Below, one piece after another: positions 34,077 through 42,299 of a stretch of 64,000 bases of DNA. Location: assembly GCF_000515335.1 (NCBI RefSeq), contig NZ_KI911563.1:77735-141734 (forward strand). Reading direction: 5' to 3'. Numbering within the stretch: position 1 is the first letter of the stretch; every line of letters starts with the position of its first letter. A model generated the notes under the pieces. That model did no database searches. It was not told the DNA's origin and saw only the letters and a list, made by a program, of their open reading frames with translations. Both the position numbers and the translations under genes were made by a program. Origin of the DNA: Cohnella panacarvi Gsoil 349 (GTDB lineage: Bacteria; Bacillota; Bacilli; Paenibacillales; Paenibacillaceae).

Positions 34077-34976
34077 ATGCCCGAAGGTTTAATTACGAAA
34101 GCGCTCAGCGGATATTATTACGTGCAGGACGGCGAACGGCTTGTGCAATGCCGGGCGCGCGGGATATTCAAGAAGAGAGGCGAATCGCCGCTCGTCGGCG
34201 ATCGCGTGGAATACAGCCTAACGGATAACGGAGAAGGCACCGTCGACCGGATCGGGCCGAGACATTCCGAGCTTGTTCGTCCGCCGATCGCGAACGCCGA
34301 TCTGGCAGTGCTCGTCTTCTCCGTCATCCGGCCCGAGCTCAGCTTGGCCTTGCTCGATAAGTTTCTTGTTCACGTCGAGCATGCCCGGATGGATGCGCTG
34401 ATCGTCCTGTCGAAGATGGACAGGATCCCCGAGGACGAGGAAGGCGATCGAATCCGCGCAGACGTCGAAGTTGCCCGCGGCTTATATGCCTCTCTTGGCT
34501 ATAAAGTGCTCATCACGAGCGCCCACAAGGGGGACGGAGTCGACGAGCTGCGGGGCGCCCTGGCCGGCCATATCAACGTATTCGCCGGACAGTCCGGCGT
34601 AGGCAAGTCGTCGCTGCTCAACGCGCTCGTTCCCGGACTTACGCTCGAGACGAACGAAATCAGCGACAAGCTCGGCCGCGGGAAGCATACGACGAGACAC
34701 GTCGAGCTCGTCGCTCTGCCTAGCGGCGGGTATTTGGCGGACACGCCCGGCTTTAGCCAATTGGATTTCGCCGAGCTCGGCATCGATCAGATCGGCGATT
34801 GCTTCCGCGAATTCAAGGAGCTGTCGTCCGGCTGCAAGTTTCGAGGCTGCACGCACATCCACGAGCCGTCCTGCGCCGTGCTCGAGGCGAAGGAACAGGG
34901 GAAAATCGCGGATAGCCGATACCAGAATTACTTAAGCTTCATGAAGGAATGGAAAGAGAAAAGACGGAGGTACTAA
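34077..34976 (+). CDS. rsgA: Ribosome small-subunit-dependent GTPase A
   Basis: A 299-residue circularly permuted GTPase for late 30S assembly. N-terminal OB fold (about 1-70), then G4 LSKMD, G1 GQSGVGKSSLLNAL, G2/G3 including DTPGFSQ and the C-terminal zinc site CKFRGCTHIHEPSC. AAGGAG lies 10 bases before the chosen ATG. The gene lies 40 bases after prkC and one base before rpe, matching yloP-yloQ-yloR. Confidence 0.95.
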   Translation: MPEGLITKALSGYYYVQDGERLVQCRARGIFKKRGESPLVGDRVEYSLTDNGEGTVDRIGPRHSELVRPPIANADLAVLVFSVIRPELSLALLDKFLVHVEHARMDALIVLSKMDRIPEDEEGDRIRADVEVARGLYASLGYKVLITSAHKGDGVDELRGALAGHINVFAGQSGVGKSSLLNALVPGLTLETNEISDKLGRGKHTTRHVELVALPSGGYLADTPGFSQLDFAELGIDQIGDCFREFKELSSGCKFRGCTHIHEPSCAVLEAKEQGKIADSRYQNYLSFMKEWKEKRRRY

Positions 34977-34977
34977 C

Positions 34978-35622
34978 ATGACGATTATCGCCCCATCGAT
35001 CCTGGCTTCGGATTTCGCGAGGCTCGGAGAGGAATTGCGCTCGATCGACGAGGCGGGAGCGGATTGGGTGCACATCGATATTATGGACAACCACTTCGTG
35101 CCGAATTTGACGTTCGGGCCCCCGATCGTGTCGATGATTCGCCCGACCACGAAGCTGCTCTTCGACGTGCATCTGATGGTCGAACGTCCGGAGACGCTGT
35201 TCCCGGCGCTGAAAGCGGCCGGCGCAGACCGCGTCACCGTTCATCCGGAAGCGTGCGTTCACCTGGACCGCACGCTTACGCAGATCGGAGAGTTGGGCAT
35301 GAAGGCGGGCGTCGCGCTGAACCCGCACACGCCGTTATCCGTGCTGGAATACGTCCTCGACAAGATCGATCTCGTACTGATCATGACGATTAACCCCGGT
35401 TTCGGCGGCCAGGCGTTCATGCCTTCGATGCTGCCTAAGCTGCGTCAGCTTCGCGAGATGCTGGCAAGGCACGGGAGAAGCGACGTCTACGTCCAGGTGG
35501 ACGGAGGCATCAACCTCGAGACGGCGGCGCTCGTGAAGGAAGCCGGAGCGAATTCGCTCGTCGCGGGCACTTATATATTCGGTCATCCGAACCGTAAAGA
35601 AGCGATTCTTTCTCTCCGCTAG
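34978..35622 (+). CDS. rpe: Ribulose-phosphate 3-epimerase
   Basis: A 214-residue TIM-barrel enzyme of the pentose-phosphate pathway. APSILASDFARLGEE, HIDIMDNHFVPN, DVHLMVERP, MTINPGFGGQ and QVDGGIN are all present, including the two metal-binding His and two Asp. AGACGGAGG precedes the ATG. thiN (yloS), which follows rpe in B. subtilis, is not here. Confidence 0.95.
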   Translation: MTIIAPSILASDFARLGEELRSIDEAGADWVHIDIMDNHFVPNLTFGPPIVSMIRPTTKLLFDVHLMVERPETLFPALKAAGADRVTVHPEACVHLDRTLTQIGELGMKAGVALNPHTPLSVLEYVLDKIDLVLIMTINPGFGGQAFMPSMLPKLRQLREMLARHGRSDVYVQVDGGINLETAALVKEAGANSLVAGTYIFGHPNRKEAILSLR

Positions 35623-35645
35623 GCTAGTCGCTCCGCGTTTGTCTG

Positions 35646-35675
35646 GAATAGGACAAAACGCTGTCCGCATAGATT
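35646..35675 (+). promoter_or_regulatory. Candidate sigma-E promoter of spoVM
   Basis: GAATAGGA and CATAGATT are separated by 14 bases, near the sigma-E pattern (ATA at -35, CATACA-T at -10). B. subtilis spoVM is sigma-E dependent, so the match fits the expected timing. Confidence 0.45.
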
Positions 35676-35742
35676 GAACCAATAGCAGCGTCGGAACGAA
35701 GGACGCCGGTAAGGGTTCAGCCTGCGGAGGAGGGATGGGACG

Positions 35743-35823
35743 ATGAAATTTTACACCATCAAGCTGCCGAAATTTCTGGGCGGCTTCGTCAAAGCGATTC
35801 TGAACACGTTTCACAAAAGCTGA
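35743..35823 (+). CDS. spoVM: Spore morphogenetic peptide SpoVM
   Basis: A 26-codon gene reading MKFYTIKLPKFLGG, then FVKAILNTFHKS. It differs from the B. subtilis peptide only in the C-terminal half and keeps Pro9, which is important for curvature sensing. The amphipathic helix marks the convex forespore membrane, recruits SpoIVA for coat assembly and inhibits FtsH. GGAGGAGGG lies 9 bases upstream. Its position between rpe and rpmB is the same as in Bacillus. A perfect terminator follows. Confidence 0.95.
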   Translation: MKFYTIKLPKFLGGFVKAILNTFHKS

Positions 35824-35852
35824 CGAGGCACCGTACGTCCCGCTTATAGCCA

Positions 35853-35882
35853 AAAACCGTCAGACGAGTCTGGCGGTTTTGT
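35853..35882. terminator. Terminator between spoVM and convergent rpmB
   Basis: AAAACCGTCAGAC and GTCTGGCGGTTTT (one G-U) form a 13-bp stem with a 2-base gap, flanked by A- and T-runs, so it can serve both strands. Confidence 0.8.
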
Positions 35883-35984
35883 TCGGTTATTCGGCCGATC
35901 CGACTTCCATATAAAACGAAATACCGCCTTCCGATGGATGGCGGTACTCGTCTATTCGAGGGTAAGCAGCTTACCCATATTCCC

Positions 35985-36173
35985 TTATACGCGGGTAACA
36001 AGTCCGGACTTCAGCGCCTTCGCGCTTACGAATACGCGCTTCGGCTTGCCGTTCACCAGAATGCGCACTTTTTGTACGTTAACGCCGTAAGTACGGCGAG
36101 TAGTGTTATTCGCGTGAGACTTGTTGTTGCCGGTACCTGGCTTTTTCCCTGTGATATAACATTTACGAGCCAC
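35985..36173 (-). CDS. rpmB: 50S ribosomal protein L28
   Basis: A 62-residue basic protein: [40 protein letters not shown] and [10 protein letters not shown] are the L28 family core. It is the non-zinc form with a single Cys. GTG start with GGGAGGTG 7 bases upstream. Convergent to spoVM and divergent from the Asp23 gene, as in Bacillus. Confidence 0.95.
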   Translation of the reverse strand: MARKCYITGKKPGTGNNKSHANNTTRRTYGVNVQKVRILVNGKPKRVFVSAKALKSGLVTRV

Positions 36174-36297
36174 TAAAATACACCTCCCTGCCACGTCCAT
36201 ACAAATACTTCCCTATAATAGCACAGGGGAAAAGGGCTTGCAATGCTTAAAAGGCTTGGATATCGGCGAATTGTGCGGACATGCTCGATAAAGAGAG

Positions 36298-36324
36298 AAA
36301 ACGGCTTCATTCTGCCGTTTTTTT
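36298..36324. terminator. Orphan terminator-like hairpin between divergent rpmB and the Asp23 gene
   Basis: AAAACGGC and GCCGTTTT around an 8-base loop, followed by TTTTTTT on the plus strand and TTTTCTCTC on the minus strand. No gene lies upstream on the plus strand; on the minus strand it would be in the rpmB leader. Confidence 0.55.
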
Positions 36325-36375
36325 ATAGTACAATGAGGTATGGTCCATAATACAGGCATAAAGGAGTGAATTTCC

Positions 36376-36735
36376 ATGCCTATGCAGCTGGCCTCGGAGA
36401 ATGGAAAAATCGATGTAGCGGATCAAGTCATCGCGGTCATAGCAGGTTCGGCGGCGCTGGATTGTTATGGGCTGGTCGGTATGGCTTCCCGCAAAGGCCT
36501 GAAGGACGGAATCGCCGAGCTGCTCGGCCGGGAAAATTTGTCTCGCGGCGTCGAAGTACGCCACGAAGGCGAAGTCGTCCATCTTGATCTTTATGTCATC
36601 GTGAGCTACGGAACGAAAATATCCGAAGTCGCGCACAACATCCAGTCCAAAGTGAAATACGTGCTGGAGGAAGTCGTCGGACTCCGAGTCGACTACGTGA
36701 ACATTAACGTTCAAGGCGTGCGAGTAATGCGTTAG
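36376..36735 (+). CDS. Asp23/Gls24 family protein (YloU)
   Basis: A 119-residue alkaline-shock-type protein with SENGKIDVADQVIAVIAGSA, then GVEVRHEGEVVHLDLYVIV and SKVKYVLEEVVGL, the full domain. Family members associate with cell envelope stress and, next to fakA, may take part in lipid metabolism; the biochemical role is unproven. AAGGAGTG precedes the ATG. fakA follows after 70 bases. Confidence 0.9.
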   Translation: MPMQLASENGKIDVADQVIAVIAGSAALDCYGLVGMASRKGLKDGIAELLGRENLSRGVEVRHEGEVVHLDLYVIVSYGTKISEVAHNIQSKVKYVLEEVVGLRVDYVNINVQGVRVMR

Positions 36736-36805
36736 AAGGACCGAGGGCAGCGACGCGTACGTGGCCGCTGTCTTCGATCGATGAGACGGGAAGGGGAATT
36801 CTTCA

Positions 36806-38644
36806 TTGAGTAAGCGTTACTTGAACGGATCCGAATGGGCGGCAATGGTGTTCGCGGGCGCCGAGAAGTTGTCCCGCAACGCCGAACGCGTCAACGCCCT
36901 GAACGTATTTCCGGTGCCGGACGGCGATACCGGAACGAATATGAATTTAACGATGTCGGCCGGCGTGGCCGAATTAACGAATAAACCTTCCGACGAAGTC
37001 GGCAGGGCAGCCGAAGTGCTCTCCAAAGGCCTGCTCATGGGAGCAAGAGGGAACTCCGGCGTTATATTATCCCAGCTGTTCCGCGGGTTCTCCCGCGCGG
37101 TCGCAGGCAGTAAGGACCTCAATGTCCCGATGTTCGCGGGCGCCCTGCAACAGGGAGTTGATACCGCTTACAAGGCGGTCGTCAAGCCGGTGGAAGGCAC
37201 GATTCTGACCGTCGCCAGAGAGGCTGCGCGGCACGGCTTGCTCGCTTCCCGCCGCACGCAGGACATCGTGGAATGGTTGGGAGAGGTACATGCCAAGGCG
37301 CTGGAGACGCTGGCTCGCACGCAAGAGATGCTCCCGGTCTTGAAGCAAGTCGGCGTCGTTGACTCCGGCGGACAAGGATTGGTTTACATTTACGAGGGTT
37401 TCCTCGATTATTTGCATACGGGCGATTCGGCGACTCCGGCCGTAACTCCCGCCGCTTCGGCAACTCCGACTCCGGCAGCGAAGCCTGCCGTCTCGCCAGT
37501 CCCGGCGCACGCTTCGGCGCAGTCGAAGATCGCGACGGAAAGCATCGCTTTCCCGTACGATATGGAATTTTTCATTCATCGGTTACCCGCGTCGACACCG
37601 TTCCACGAGCGCGCTTTCCGTCAAACGCTCGAACGCGACGGCGATTCCATTATCCTGATCGAAGACGATAACATCGTGAAGGTACACGTACATTCGCGTC
37701 GTCCGGGGGACGTACTGAACGCTGCGCTGACATACGGAGAAATTACCCATATTCACATTCTTAACATGCAGGAACAGCATCGCGATTTGCTTCAGCCTAA
37801 AGCCGAGCAGCCGACCGGCATGCCGGCAGTCGCTGCGGGCGCAACCTATGCGGAGGCTGCCAGCGCGGTCGCTGCCGCCCCGGCATTCGATCCGAAAGTC
37901 GATTACTCGCTGCCGGGCGTCGTTAACCTGCCGTCCATCGCCGCGTCGCCGGAAACCGAGCCGAACCCGGACGTTCACGAGATGGCCGAATACGGCGTCG
38001 TCGTCGTGAGCGTAGGCGAAGGCAACGCGGAGTTGTTCAGAAGCTTAGGGGTGGACATCGTTCTCTCCGGAGGACAGAGCATGAATCCGAGCACGGAAGA
38101 TTTGCTCGGCGCGATTCAATCGCTGACGGCTCAACATATCTACGTGCTGCCGAACAATCCGAACATTATTATGGCAGCGAAGCAAGCAGCCGAATTGGCG
38201 GAAAGACCGGTGACCGTATTGCCGACGCGCACGATCCCGCAAGGCCTCGCGGCGATGCTGGCTTTCCAGGAGAACGACAACGACGCCGCGAATACGGCTC
38301 GCATGACGAAAGCGGCGGAACGCGTCGTTACGGGCCAGGTGACGCAAGCGGTCAGAGATACGAACATGGACGGCATCGAGATCAAGGACGGTCATTATAT
38401 CGGCATCAAGGATAAGACGATCGTCGCTTCGACGCCGTCTCTCGAGGCAACGTGCCGTACCTTGTCGGCCGAGCTGCTCGATACGGACAGCGACATGATC
38501 ACGGTGTTGACCGGCGAAGGCGCCGATCCGGATACGACAGAGAGGCTGTCCGAATGGCTTGCCCAGCAATATCCGGACGTCGAGGTCGAAGTGCATGAGG
38601 GCGGACAGCCGCTGTATCCGTATTTGTTCGCCGTCGAGAAATAA
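36806..38644 (+). CDS. fakA: Fatty acid kinase catalytic subunit FakA (DAK2 domain, YloV)
   Basis: A 612-residue protein. The N-terminal DhaL/DAK2 kinase domain carries FPVPDGDTGTNMNLTM and GARGNSGVILSQLFRGF; the central domain follows with EFFIHRLP and the C-terminal DegV-like-interacting domain ends VEVHEGGQPLYPYLFAVEK. FakA phosphorylates fatty acids bound to a FakB (DegV) protein. It is about 60 residues longer than B. subtilis YloV because of two Ala/Pro/Thr-rich linkers, about residues 209-245 and 330-395. TTG start with AAGGGG 9 bases upstream. A DegV protein is encoded next. Confidence 0.9.
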   Translation: MSKRYLNGSEWAAMVFAGAEKLSRNAERVNALNVFPVPDGDTGTNMNLTMSAGVAELTNKPSDEVGRAAEVLSKGLLMGARGNSGVILSQLFRGFSRAVAGSKDLNVPMFAGALQQGVDTAYKAVVKPVEGTILTVAREAARHGLLASRRTQDIVEWLGEVHAKALETLARTQEMLPVLKQVGVVDSGGQGLVYIYEGFLDYLHTGDSATPAVTPAASATPTPAAKPAVSPVPAHASAQSKIATESIAFPYDMEFFIHRLPASTPFHERAFRQTLERDGDSIILIEDDNIVKVHVHSRRPGDVLNAALTYGEITHIHILNMQEQHRDLLQPKAEQPTGMPAVAAGATYAEAASAVAAAPAFDPKVDYSLPGVVNLPSIAASPETEPNPDVHEMAEYGVVVVSVGEGNAELFRSLGVDIVLSGGQSMNPSTEDLLGAIQSLTAQHIYVLPNNPNIIMAAKQAAELAERPVTVLPTRTIPQGLAAMLAFQENDNDAANTARMTKAAERVVTGQVTQAVRDTNMDGIEIKDGHYIGIKDKTIVASTPSLEATCRTLSAELLDTDSDMITVLTGEGADPDTTERLSEWLAQQYPDVEVEVHEGGQPLYPYLFAVEK

Positions 38645-38685
38645 GCATGCGAAATGAATAGGTTGCGCGAATGGAGGACGAGCTT

Positions 38686-39537
38686 ATGGCAACTGTAGCA
38701 ATCGTAACCGACAGTACCGCGGACATTCCGTTAGCGGTTCGCGAGGAGCTTGATATCGCGATGGTGCCGCTTAAAGTGATCATCGGCGGCGAGACGTACC
38801 TCGACAACATCGAACTGACGCCTGCGCAATTTTATCAGAAGCTTACTCGGTCCAATGACTTGGCCAAGTCTTCCCAGCCGTCGCCTTCCGATTTCTTCGA
38901 GACGTTCAAGAAGCTGACGGAGCAAGGCAAATCGGTCGTCTGCATCTCCCTTTCCTCCGTGCTAAGCGGCACTTACCAGTCCGCTCTGATCGCCAAATCG
39001 ATGTTGGACGACGATGCCGACGTTACGGTTATCGATTCGCGCTCCGCGTCTTACGGCTACGGGTTGCTCGTCGTTGCCGCGGCGAAGCTGGCGCGGGAAG
39101 GCGCCGACAAGACGCGGATCATCGAAGAAGTCAAACGCATGAGGGCGTCGATGAAGCTTTATTTTCTGGTCGATACGCTTGAATACTTACAGAAGGGCGG
39201 CCGCATCGGCAAAGCTTCCGCGTTGATCGGCACGCTGCTTAACATTAAACCGATCCTCTCCATCGACGATGAAGGCTACGTGTACTCGTTCGAGAAGGCG
39301 CGCGGCCAGAAGCGGGCGTTCGGAAGGATCGCCGAGCTGCTCGAGGAGGATTTCAAGGGCGACCCGATCGAGCTGATCATCGCCAAGACGCCGGGCTTCG
39401 AGGACGGACTGGCCGAATTGTCCGGACTGCTGAAGAGCCGGCTCAACATTATACAATATACGGAAACCGAGATCGGGCCGGTCATCGGCGCGCACGCAGG
39501 TCCGGGAACGCTCGGTTTATTCGCGACGCGGGCGTGA
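38686..39537 (+). CDS. DegV family fatty-acid-binding protein (FakB-like)
   Basis: A 283-residue EDD-fold protein with VTDSTADIPL, CISLSSVLSGTYQSA, DTLEYLQKGGRIGKA and HAGPGTLGLF. The TxxSTxG/S-type loops bind the fatty-acid carboxylate so that FakA can phosphorylate it. Being directly after fakA supports the FakB role. The ATG after GGAGGACG was chosen over one five codons earlier. recG follows. Confidence 0.9.
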   Translation: MATVAIVTDSTADIPLAVREELDIAMVPLKVIIGGETYLDNIELTPAQFYQKLTRSNDLAKSSQPSPSDFFETFKKLTEQGKSVVCISLSSVLSGTYQSALIAKSMLDDDADVTVIDSRSASYGYGLLVVAAAKLAREGADKTRIIEEVKRMRASMKLYFLVDTLEYLQKGGRIGKASALIGTLLNIKPILSIDDEGYVYSFEKARGQKRAFGRIAELLEEDFKGDPIELIIAKTPGFEDGLAELSGLLKSRLNIIQYTETEIGPVIGAHAGPGTLGLFATRA

Positions 39538-39560
39538 AGTAACCTAAAGAGGTTGGTCTT

Positions 39561-41612
39561 ATGTCATCTTCATTATTCGTTACCCCGCTCGTTAACCTTC
39601 AAGGCGTGAGCTCCAAGAAAGCGGAGGAGCTTCACGCCTTAGGTATTTCATCGGTCGGGGAGCTGATCGAGCATTATCCGTTTCGTTACGAGGATTATCG
39701 AATCCGTTCGCTGACGGAAGTCAAAGACGGGGAGAAAATAACGGTACAGGGCACGATCGCGACGATGCCGTCGCTGCAGCGTTACGGAGGCAAATCGCGT
39801 CTCCTGTGCAGAATAACGGTCGAGGGGATGCTGCTGACGGCGGTGTGGTTCAACCGCGCGTTTCTGCAGGAGCAGCTGACGCCGGGCCGCGACATTATCG
39901 TATCGGGCAAATGGGAGCAAAGAAGACGTCAGGTTACGGTAGCCGAATCCGAATTTCCGGATCGCGGCGCTTCGAAGACGGGTACGCTTCAACCGGTCTA
40001 TTCGGTCGGCGGCGCGATTACGCAGGTTTACATTCGCAAGGCGATCGATAAAGCGCTGACGCAGTTCGGCGCCCTCATTCCCGAGCTGCTTCCGGCGGAC
40101 CTTGTCGAGAAACACGGGCTGATGCCGCGCAGAGAGGCGATCTTCCGCATCCATCGGCCGGAAAATTCAAGCGAGGGACAGGAAGCGCGGCGCCGGATGG
40201 TGTACGAGGAGCTGTTCCTGTTCCAGCTTAAGCTTCAAGCGTATCGGGCTACCCATAAGAAAGAGCCGATCGGCATCGCGCATCCGGTCAACAACGACGA
40301 CATCCGCTCGTTCGTCGCCAAGCTGCCGTTCACGCTCACCGACTCGCAGAAGCAGGTCATTAACGAAATCCTGCACGACATGAAGCAGCCGTATACGATG
40401 AACCGTCTCTTGCAAGGCGACGTCGGCGCCGGCAAGACGGTCGTGGCGGCAGTCGCGCTGTATGCCACGATCAAGGCGGGGCATCAAGGCGCGCTAATGG
40501 TGCCGACGGAAATCTTGGCGGAGCAGCACGCAAGGTCGCTCGGCAAGCTGTTCGAGCCGGTCGGCATTCAGGTCGGCTTGCTGACCGGCAGCATGACCGA
40601 CCGCAAACGCAGAGACATTCTGGCTTCGCTTCAGATGGGTCTTCTCGATATTCTCGTCGGCACGCACGCGCTGATCCAGGAGGACGTTTATTTTCGCAGC
40701 CTCGGCCTAGTCGTAGTGGACGAGCAGCATCGGTTCGGCGTGAACCAGCGCAGTATATTGCGGCGCAAAGGGATGAACCCCGACGTGTTGACGATGACGG
40801 CGACGCCGATTCCGCGTACGCTCGCCATTACGGTGTTCGGCGACATGGACGTGTCGACGCTGCGGGAGAGGCCGAAGGGACGGCTGCCGATCCGCACGTT
40901 CTGGGTGAAGCACGACATGATGGATCGCGTGCTCGGCTTCATTCGCAAGGAAGCGGAGGCCGGCCGTCAGACGTTCTTCATCTGCCCGCTTATCGAAGAG
41001 TCCGAGAAGCTGGACGTTCAGAACGCGATCGACCTGCACATGCAATTGCGGCAGTCGTTGCCCGAGCTTAACGTCGGCTTGCTGCACGGCCGCATGTCCG
41101 CCGCGGAGAAAGACGCGACGATGGGGACGTTCGCCGCCGCAGAGATGAACGTGCTCGTCTCGACGACCGTTATCGAAGTAGGCGTTGACGTACCGAACGC
41201 GACGCTCATGATCATTATGGACGCGGACCGATTCGGCTTGTCCCAGCTTCACCAGCTGCGAGGCCGCGTCGGGCGAGGCGCGCACCAATCGTATTGCATC
41301 CTGATCGCCGATCCGAAATCGGAGAACGGCCAGGAGCGCATGAAGGCGATGACCGATACGGACGACGGGTTCGAGATTTCGCGAAGGGACTTGGAGCTGC
41401 GCGGTCCCGGAGAGTTTTTCGGTACGAAGCAGAGCGGGATGCCGGAATTCAGGCTCGCGAATTTGCTGAACGATTTCGAGGTGCTGGAGCAAGCGCGCGA
41501 CGACGCCGCGGAGCTCACGTCCAAGGAATCGTTCTGGAGCTCGCCGGCGTATCAGCCGCTGAGAGATTATTTGCACAGGGAAACGAGCGAGCAGTCCGAA
41601 CCGCTCGACTAG
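39561..41612 (+). CDS. recG: ATP-dependent DNA helicase RecG
   Basis: A 683-residue branch-migration helicase. The N-terminal wedge/OB domain (about 60-150) precedes SF2 motifs GDVGAGKTVVA (Walker A), VVDEQHRFG (Walker B), MTATPIPRT (motif III) and QLRGRVGRG (motif VI), then DDGFEISRRDLELRGPGEF, which is typical of RecG. It reverses stalled forks. AGAGGTTGG precedes the ATG. Terminator downstream. Confidence 0.95.
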   Translation: MSSSLFVTPLVNLQGVSSKKAEELHALGISSVGELIEHYPFRYEDYRIRSLTEVKDGEKITVQGTIATMPSLQRYGGKSRLLCRITVEGMLLTAVWFNRAFLQEQLTPGRDIIVSGKWEQRRRQVTVAESEFPDRGASKTGTLQPVYSVGGAITQVYIRKAIDKALTQFGALIPELLPADLVEKHGLMPRREAIFRIHRPENSSEGQEARRRMVYEELFLFQLKLQAYRATHKKEPIGIAHPVNNDDIRSFVAKLPFTLTDSQKQVINEILHDMKQPYTMNRLLQGDVGAGKTVVAAVALYATIKAGHQGALMVPTEILAEQHARSLGKLFEPVGIQVGLLTGSMTDRKRRDILASLQMGLLDILVGTHALIQEDVYFRSLGLVVVDEQHRFGVNQRSILRRKGMNPDVLTMTATPIPRTLAITVFGDMDVSTLRERPKGRLPIRTFWVKHDMMDRVLGFIRKEAEAGRQTFFICPLIEESEKLDVQNAIDLHMQLRQSLPELNVGLLHGRMSAAEKDATMGTFAAAEMNVLVSTTVIEVGVDVPNATLMIIMDADRFGLSQLHQLRGRVGRGAHQSYCILIADPKSENGQERMKAMTDTDDGFEISRRDLELRGPGEFFGTKQSGMPEFRLANLLNDFEVLEQARDDAAELTSKESFWSSPAYQPLRDYLHRETSEQSEPLD

Positions 41613-41618
41613 CGATGA

Positions 41619-41647
41619 CCGCCCGCATGAAAATGCGGGCGGTTTAT
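41619..41647 (+). terminator. Terminator after recG
   Basis: CCGCCCGCAT and ATGCGGGCGG form a perfect 10-bp stem with a GAAA loop, followed by TTTATTTTG. Confidence 0.9.
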
Positions 41648-41717
41648 TTTGTCATGCTCCGCAAGCGCTCGGCATATGATGAACGGAATAGCTGCCGAGA
41701 GGGGGCATACTAGGGCA

Positions 41718-42005
41718 ATGAGCTGGCAAAAGTACGGCATTAAGCCGGAATTCGTGGAACGCGTCAAGACGAAGATGAAAAATCCGGCCATCAAGGAACG
41801 GATTAAAGCGCAGCTCGAAGGCGTTACGAAATACGATCTGCAAGACCGCGTTAAAGTACGCCGCTGGGTCAGATCGTTCGCGCGGATCATGAACGAGCCG
41901 CTGACGGACGCGCTAGAGGAGCAACTGGTCAGCTTCGTCATCTCGCAGAAGATCGATCCGAACAATCCGCTGCATCTGATTAAACTTTGGTCGATGTTCA
42001 GATAA
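41718..42005 (+). CDS. Stage VI sporulation protein F-like (SpoVIF family)
   Basis: A 95-residue helical, basic protein without a signal peptide. The C-terminal half, including LEEQLVSFVISQKIDPNNP, resembles the SpoVIF family; the N-terminus (KYGIKPEFVERVKTKMK) varies. In B. subtilis SpoVIF acts late in coat maturation under sigma-K. The ATG has a weak GAGGGGG site upstream and lies in a short gap after the recG terminator, so it is monocistronic. Family call is moderately sure. Confidence 0.65.
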   Translation: MSWQKYGIKPEFVERVKTKMKNPAIKERIKAQLEGVTKYDLQDRVKVRRWVRSFARIMNEPLTDALEEQLVSFVISQKIDPNNPLHLIKLWSMFR

Positions 42006-42009
42006 ATCG

Positions 42010-42037
42010 TAGACAGATTCGGATCGTTTGCTATAAT
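42010..42037 (+). promoter_or_regulatory. Candidate sigma-A promoter of the thiamine-transport operon
   Basis: TAGACA and a perfect TATAAT are separated by 16 bases, about 35 bases before the TPP riboswitch. Confidence 0.6.
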
Positions 42038-42071
42038 GAGGAAGATAGCGAAAGACAACATAATGGAATAA

Positions 42072-42170
42072 GCCCCGGGGGAGCTGGAGCAAGGCCGGCT
42101 GAGAGTGCATCCCATCGAAGATGCAGACCCTTATACCTGATCTGGTTAGTACCAGCGTAGGAAGGTGGGA
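42072..42170 (+). ncRNA. TPP (THI-element) riboswitch
   Basis: The conserved blocks are present in order: GGGGGAGC, GGCTGAGAG, GACCCTTATACCTGATC and TGGTTAGTACCAGCGTAGGAAG. The CTGAGAG pyrimidine-sensor loop and the ACCTGATC pyrophosphate helix are near consensus. It lies ahead of genes for HMP/thiamine-precursor transport, with a terminator as expression platform, so thiamine pyrophosphate should switch transcription off. Confidence 0.95.
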
Positions 42171-42213
42171 GCATGACGAGATTTACGTCGTGCTATACGT
42201 CAATGCATACGAG

Positions 42214-42245
42214 ACGCCCTCCGGAATCGGGGGGCGTTATTTTAT
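42214..42245 (+). terminator. Attenuator terminator of the TPP riboswitch
   Basis: ACGCCCTCC and GGGGGGCGT (one G-U) around a 6-base loop, followed by TATTTTATTG, located between the aptamer and the first gene. Ligand binding should favour this stem. Confidence 0.8.
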
Positions 42246-42299
42246 TGTTCGTTGCCACGAACTGTCGCATCCAGAATGGGGAAAGGGAGAACGAGAGAA

